Source of the DNA: Rhodosalinus sp041365695
GTDB lineage: Bacteria > Pseudomonadota > Alphaproteobacteria > Rhodobacterales > Rhodobacteraceae
Assembly (NCBI RefSeq): GCF_041365695.1
Contig: NZ_JBGFSJ010000006.1
Span: 62,001 to 126,000 of the forward strand
DNA: 64,000 nucleotides
Reading direction: 5' to 3'
Shown: piece by piece, positions 63,269 through 64,000 of the stretch
Layout: each line of letters opens with the position of its first letter
Position numbering within the stretch: the first letter of the stretch is position 1
Notes under the pieces: generated by a model
What the model was told of the DNA's origin: nothing
The model's input: the letters and a program-made list of their open reading frames with translations, nothing else
Databases searched by the model: none
Translations under genes and position numbers: made by a program

Positions 63269-64000
63269 TTGCGACATCGAATTCAACGAATAGTCAACAG
63301 GTTTCGGCCAGTCAAACTACCGGACTTTGCAATCATCGGCGGCCAAAAATGTGGCACGACCTCATTGTATCACATGCTCGCGTCTCACCCGAATATTGGC
63401 ATGTCAGTAGGCGCACAGGAAACCCATTTCCTAGACCGCCATTTTCACAAGGGTCTCGATTGGTACAGGGCCCACTTTCCCTTCGACGGCAAGACTGACA
63501 GACAAGGGATACGAACAAGTGCCGGCGACTGCACGCCCATCTATCTCTTTCATCCCCTTGTTCCCGAACGCGCCAGGAACACGATTCCGAACGCTAAGTT
63601 CGTCGTACTCCTGCGCGACCCCGTCGAACGTACTCTTTCGCACTACTTTCATTGCCTCAAAAGAGGCCATGAACATCTGAAGCTTGACGACGCCCTCGCC
63701 GCAGAGGAGGAACGGTTATCCGGGGAAGTCCAGAGGATGTATGATGATCCCGGCTATTACAGCATACCGTACAGACGGTTTTCCTATCGCAAGCGTGGCG
63801 TCTATCATGAGCAGATCGCTCGTTGGCGGGACTTTTTTCCGGAGGAGAGCTTCCTGTTTCTGCGAAGCGATATGCTATCGTCCTCACCCGGCGAGGCTCT
63901 GGGGCGGATCTTCGATTTTCTGGATTTGCCAGCAATGGAGCCGCCGCCCGATACACGACGGAATGTCGGAAGGTGGAGTGATGTCCCAGAGAAAACCATA
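63269..64000 (+). CDS. Sulfotransferase, 3' end outside window
   Basis: The plus strand is open from a TTG at 63269 to the window edge (244 residues). The PAPS-binding loop is PDFAIIGGQKCGTTSLYHML (near residues 21-40) and the 3'-phosphate segment is VVLLRDPVERTLSHY, the heparan-sulfate/NST type. AAAGGA lies 8 bases before the TTG. A later ATG is also possible only beyond the PAPS loop, so it is unlikely. Codons such as AAA, ATA, TTT and TCA are frequent, unlike other genes here, suggesting acquisition by transfer, perhaps with surface-polysaccharide genes beyond the edge. Confidence 0.88.
   Translation, partial: MRHRIQRIVNRFRPVKLPDFAIIGGQKCGTTSLYHMLASHPNIGMSVGAQETHFLDRHFHKGLDWYRAHFPFDGKTDRQGIRTSAGDCTPIYLFHPLVPERARNTIPNAKFVVLLRDPVERTLSHYFHCLKRGHEHLKLDDALAAEEERLSGEVQRMYDDPGYYSIPYRRFSYRKRGVYHEQIARWRDFFPEESFLFLRSDMLSSSPGEALGRIFDFLDLPAMEPPPDTRRNVGRWSDVPEKTI

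Overview
The window is high-GC, densely packed bacterial DNA. Gene content and order point to an alphaproteobacterium of the Rhodobacterales (Roseobacter/Paracoccaceae group): a Rhodobacter-type porin, DUF4170-waaA-lpxK, mutY next to a DUF721 (DciA-like) gene and a dsbA-like gene, rnhB next to the cell-cycle methyltransferase ccrM, tandem def genes with fmt, clpS, and a ccoGHIS cluster with an FNR-type box. The species cannot be named from sequence alone. Most genes abut or overlap by 4 or 14 bases, so most regulation must come from a few divergent promoter gaps. I see no rRNA or tRNA gene, CRISPR array, intact transposase, integrase or replication origin.

Layout. 0-5 kb: a cut yggS, a TPR-sulfotransferase, a porin with a clear terminator, a DUF3576 lipoprotein and a glycosyltransferase. 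5.2-13.8 kb: leuS-lptE-holA, a flavoprotein, a small HNH protein, a crotonase-fold/SDR pair and a long DUF2125-type exported protein. 14-19 kb: tldE/pmbA-cysQ and the lipopolysaccharide genes waaA-lpxK. 19-24 kb: CoA-transferase, DsbA-like protein, DUF721 protein, mutY and an AlkB-type alkane monooxygenase. 24.1-26.4 kb: a small copper-handling island (DUF411 protein, cupredoxin, small exported protein) between two gene-free, lower-GC stretches with degenerate repeats. 26.4-30.7 kb: ccrM and rnhB, with three GANTC sites in the gap before ccrM, plus small exported or membrane proteins.

30.7-34.3 kb holds a MotA/TolQ/ExbB-type proton-channel protein next to a MotB/OmpA-type protein whose two domains are separated by about 600 residues of predicted coiled coil. 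This is the best candidate for an uncharacterised machine in the window. 36-45.3 kb is a peptide-type ABC importer (binding protein, two permeases, fused ATPases) continuing into an aldehyde dehydrogenase, an SDR and a DmpA/NylC-type peptidase. An unrelated DUF2306 gene sits on the other strand inside the importer locus, and an internally deleted HCCA-isomerase remnant lies downstream. 45.3-48.8 kb: fmt, two deformylase genes (one without its catalytic glutamate) and a PatB-type lyase. 49-56.6 kb: glutathionyl-hydroquinone-reductase-like GST, an atypical receiver protein, lytic transglycosylase, ExoD, hemF, an SDR without its catalytic lysine, an rsmC-like methyltransferase and clpS. 57-63 kb: a D,D-carboxypeptidase with a SPOR tail and ccoGHIS, which matures cbb3 oxidase. 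The window ends in a cut sulfotransferase gene whose codon use is clearly less GC-rich than the rest.
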